Source of the DNA: UBA7672 sp031419455
GTDB lineage: Bacteria; Pseudomonadota; Alphaproteobacteria; Caulobacterales; Hyphomonadaceae
NCBI GenBank assembly: GCA_031419455.1
Contig: JANOKS010000037.1
Span: forward strand, 1 to 33,058
Length of the DNA stretch: 33,058 nt
Reading direction: 5' to 3'
In this document: positions 32,907 to 33,058 of the stretch, in pieces
Position numbering within the stretch: position 1 is the stretch's first letter
Layout of the letters: each line of letters begins with the position of its first letter
Made by a program: the position numbers and the translations under genes
The notes under the pieces: generated by a model
The model's database searches: none
Seen by the model: only the letters and a program-made list of their open reading frames with translations
What the model was told of the DNA's origin: nothing

Positions 32907-33058
32907 ATGGCGCGTATCAACCTCCTCAAGCCCCGCCAAGTTGCGACGCTTCTGGTCGGCTTTCACAGCGACGGGTCGAACCTCTATCTGCGAGTGACGG
33001 GACCCGATCGGCGCGCCTGGATCTTTCGCTACATGAGCGGCGGAAAGGTCCGGCAGAT
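32907..33058 (+). CDS. P4-type tyrosine integrase, N-terminal fragment cut by the window end
   Basis: The first 50 codons are visible. MARINLLKPRQVATLLVG leads into the arm-type DNA-binding domain (DUF4102) pattern DGSNLYLRV, then RRAWIFRYMSGGKVRQ, as in integrases of P4-like phages and genomic islands. The catalytic tyrosine recombinase domain lies beyond the window. Such integrases excise and insert islands, and their gene usually lies just inside one island end. The truncated transporter gene beside it fits that. ATG 32907 has no strong ribosome binding site (ACTGAAA precedes it). Confidence 0.85.
   Translation, partial: MARINLLKPRQVATLLVGFHSDGSNLYLRVTGPDRRAWIFRYMSGGKVRQ

Overview
The window is high-GC DNA from an alphaproteobacterium, most likely of the Caulobacterales/Hyphomonadaceae type. 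This rests on lineage-typical families recognised by eye: a DUF2794 protein, a DUF1674/SDHAF4-like succinate dehydrogenase assembly factor, a CC0125/CC1285-type lipoprotein, coaBC close to dut, and acnA-DUF1223 divergent from a ccmABCDG cluster. No database search was possible, so the taxonomic call is an inference. No rRNA, tRNA, CRISPR array or complete insertion sequence was seen.

Layout. 1-5.3 kb: mostly minus-strand housekeeping genes (coaBC, a Dabb protein, dut, a small secreted protein, a MoeB/ThiF-type adenylyltransferase) with a plus-strand Pif1-like helicase between them. Four palindromic intergenic repeats lie here and nowhere else obvious in the window. 5.4-11.1 kb: mainly plus-strand genes for a short GreA/GreB-like factor, a small hypothetical protein, an exported VOC protein, an aldehyde dehydrogenase, a lipoprotein, a secreted protein and a family 2 glycosyltransferase, plus a minus-strand GFA-type zinc protein. 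11.1-16.6 kb: a CDF metal exporter, glucokinase, the SDHAF4-like protein, an HtpX-like membrane protease, ThpR, a Bax-inhibitor-1 family protein behind a heat-shock-type promoter, and DUF2794.

16.6-21.4 kb: a 395-bp non-coding region with consecutive hairpins and a terminator-like stem precedes a tightly overlapping four-gene operon. The operon encodes an ABC ATPase, an ABC-2 permease, a GldG-like auxiliary protein and a DUF4340 protein. 21.4-28.2 kb: DUF1223 and aconitase on the minus strand, then divergent ccmA-ccmB-(unknown gene)-ccmC-ccmD-ccmG for haem export and cytochrome c assembly. 28.2-31.9 kb: a MarR regulator with a basic tail divergent from a Nudix hydrolase, then YciB, a small membrane protein and a Tat-lipoprotein resembling family 5 glycoside hydrolases.

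Right edge. The last 150 bases are the start of a P4-type tyrosine integrase. The neighbouring EamA/DMT transporter lacks its expected first membrane helix, and its 5' end carries unrelated sequence. The simplest reading is that the window ends at the boundary of an integrated island that replaced the 5' end of the transporter gene.

Most notable signals: the coaBC reading frame has no ATG, GTG or TTG that would include its conserved N-terminus, but has a CTG behind a good ribosome binding site; the structured leader ahead of the Gld-like operon; a close sigma-32-type promoter match ahead of the BI-1 gene; an unrecognised gene inside the ccm operon; and the island boundary. No clearly new multi-gene system could be demonstrated. 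The leader plus Gld-like operon is the best candidate.
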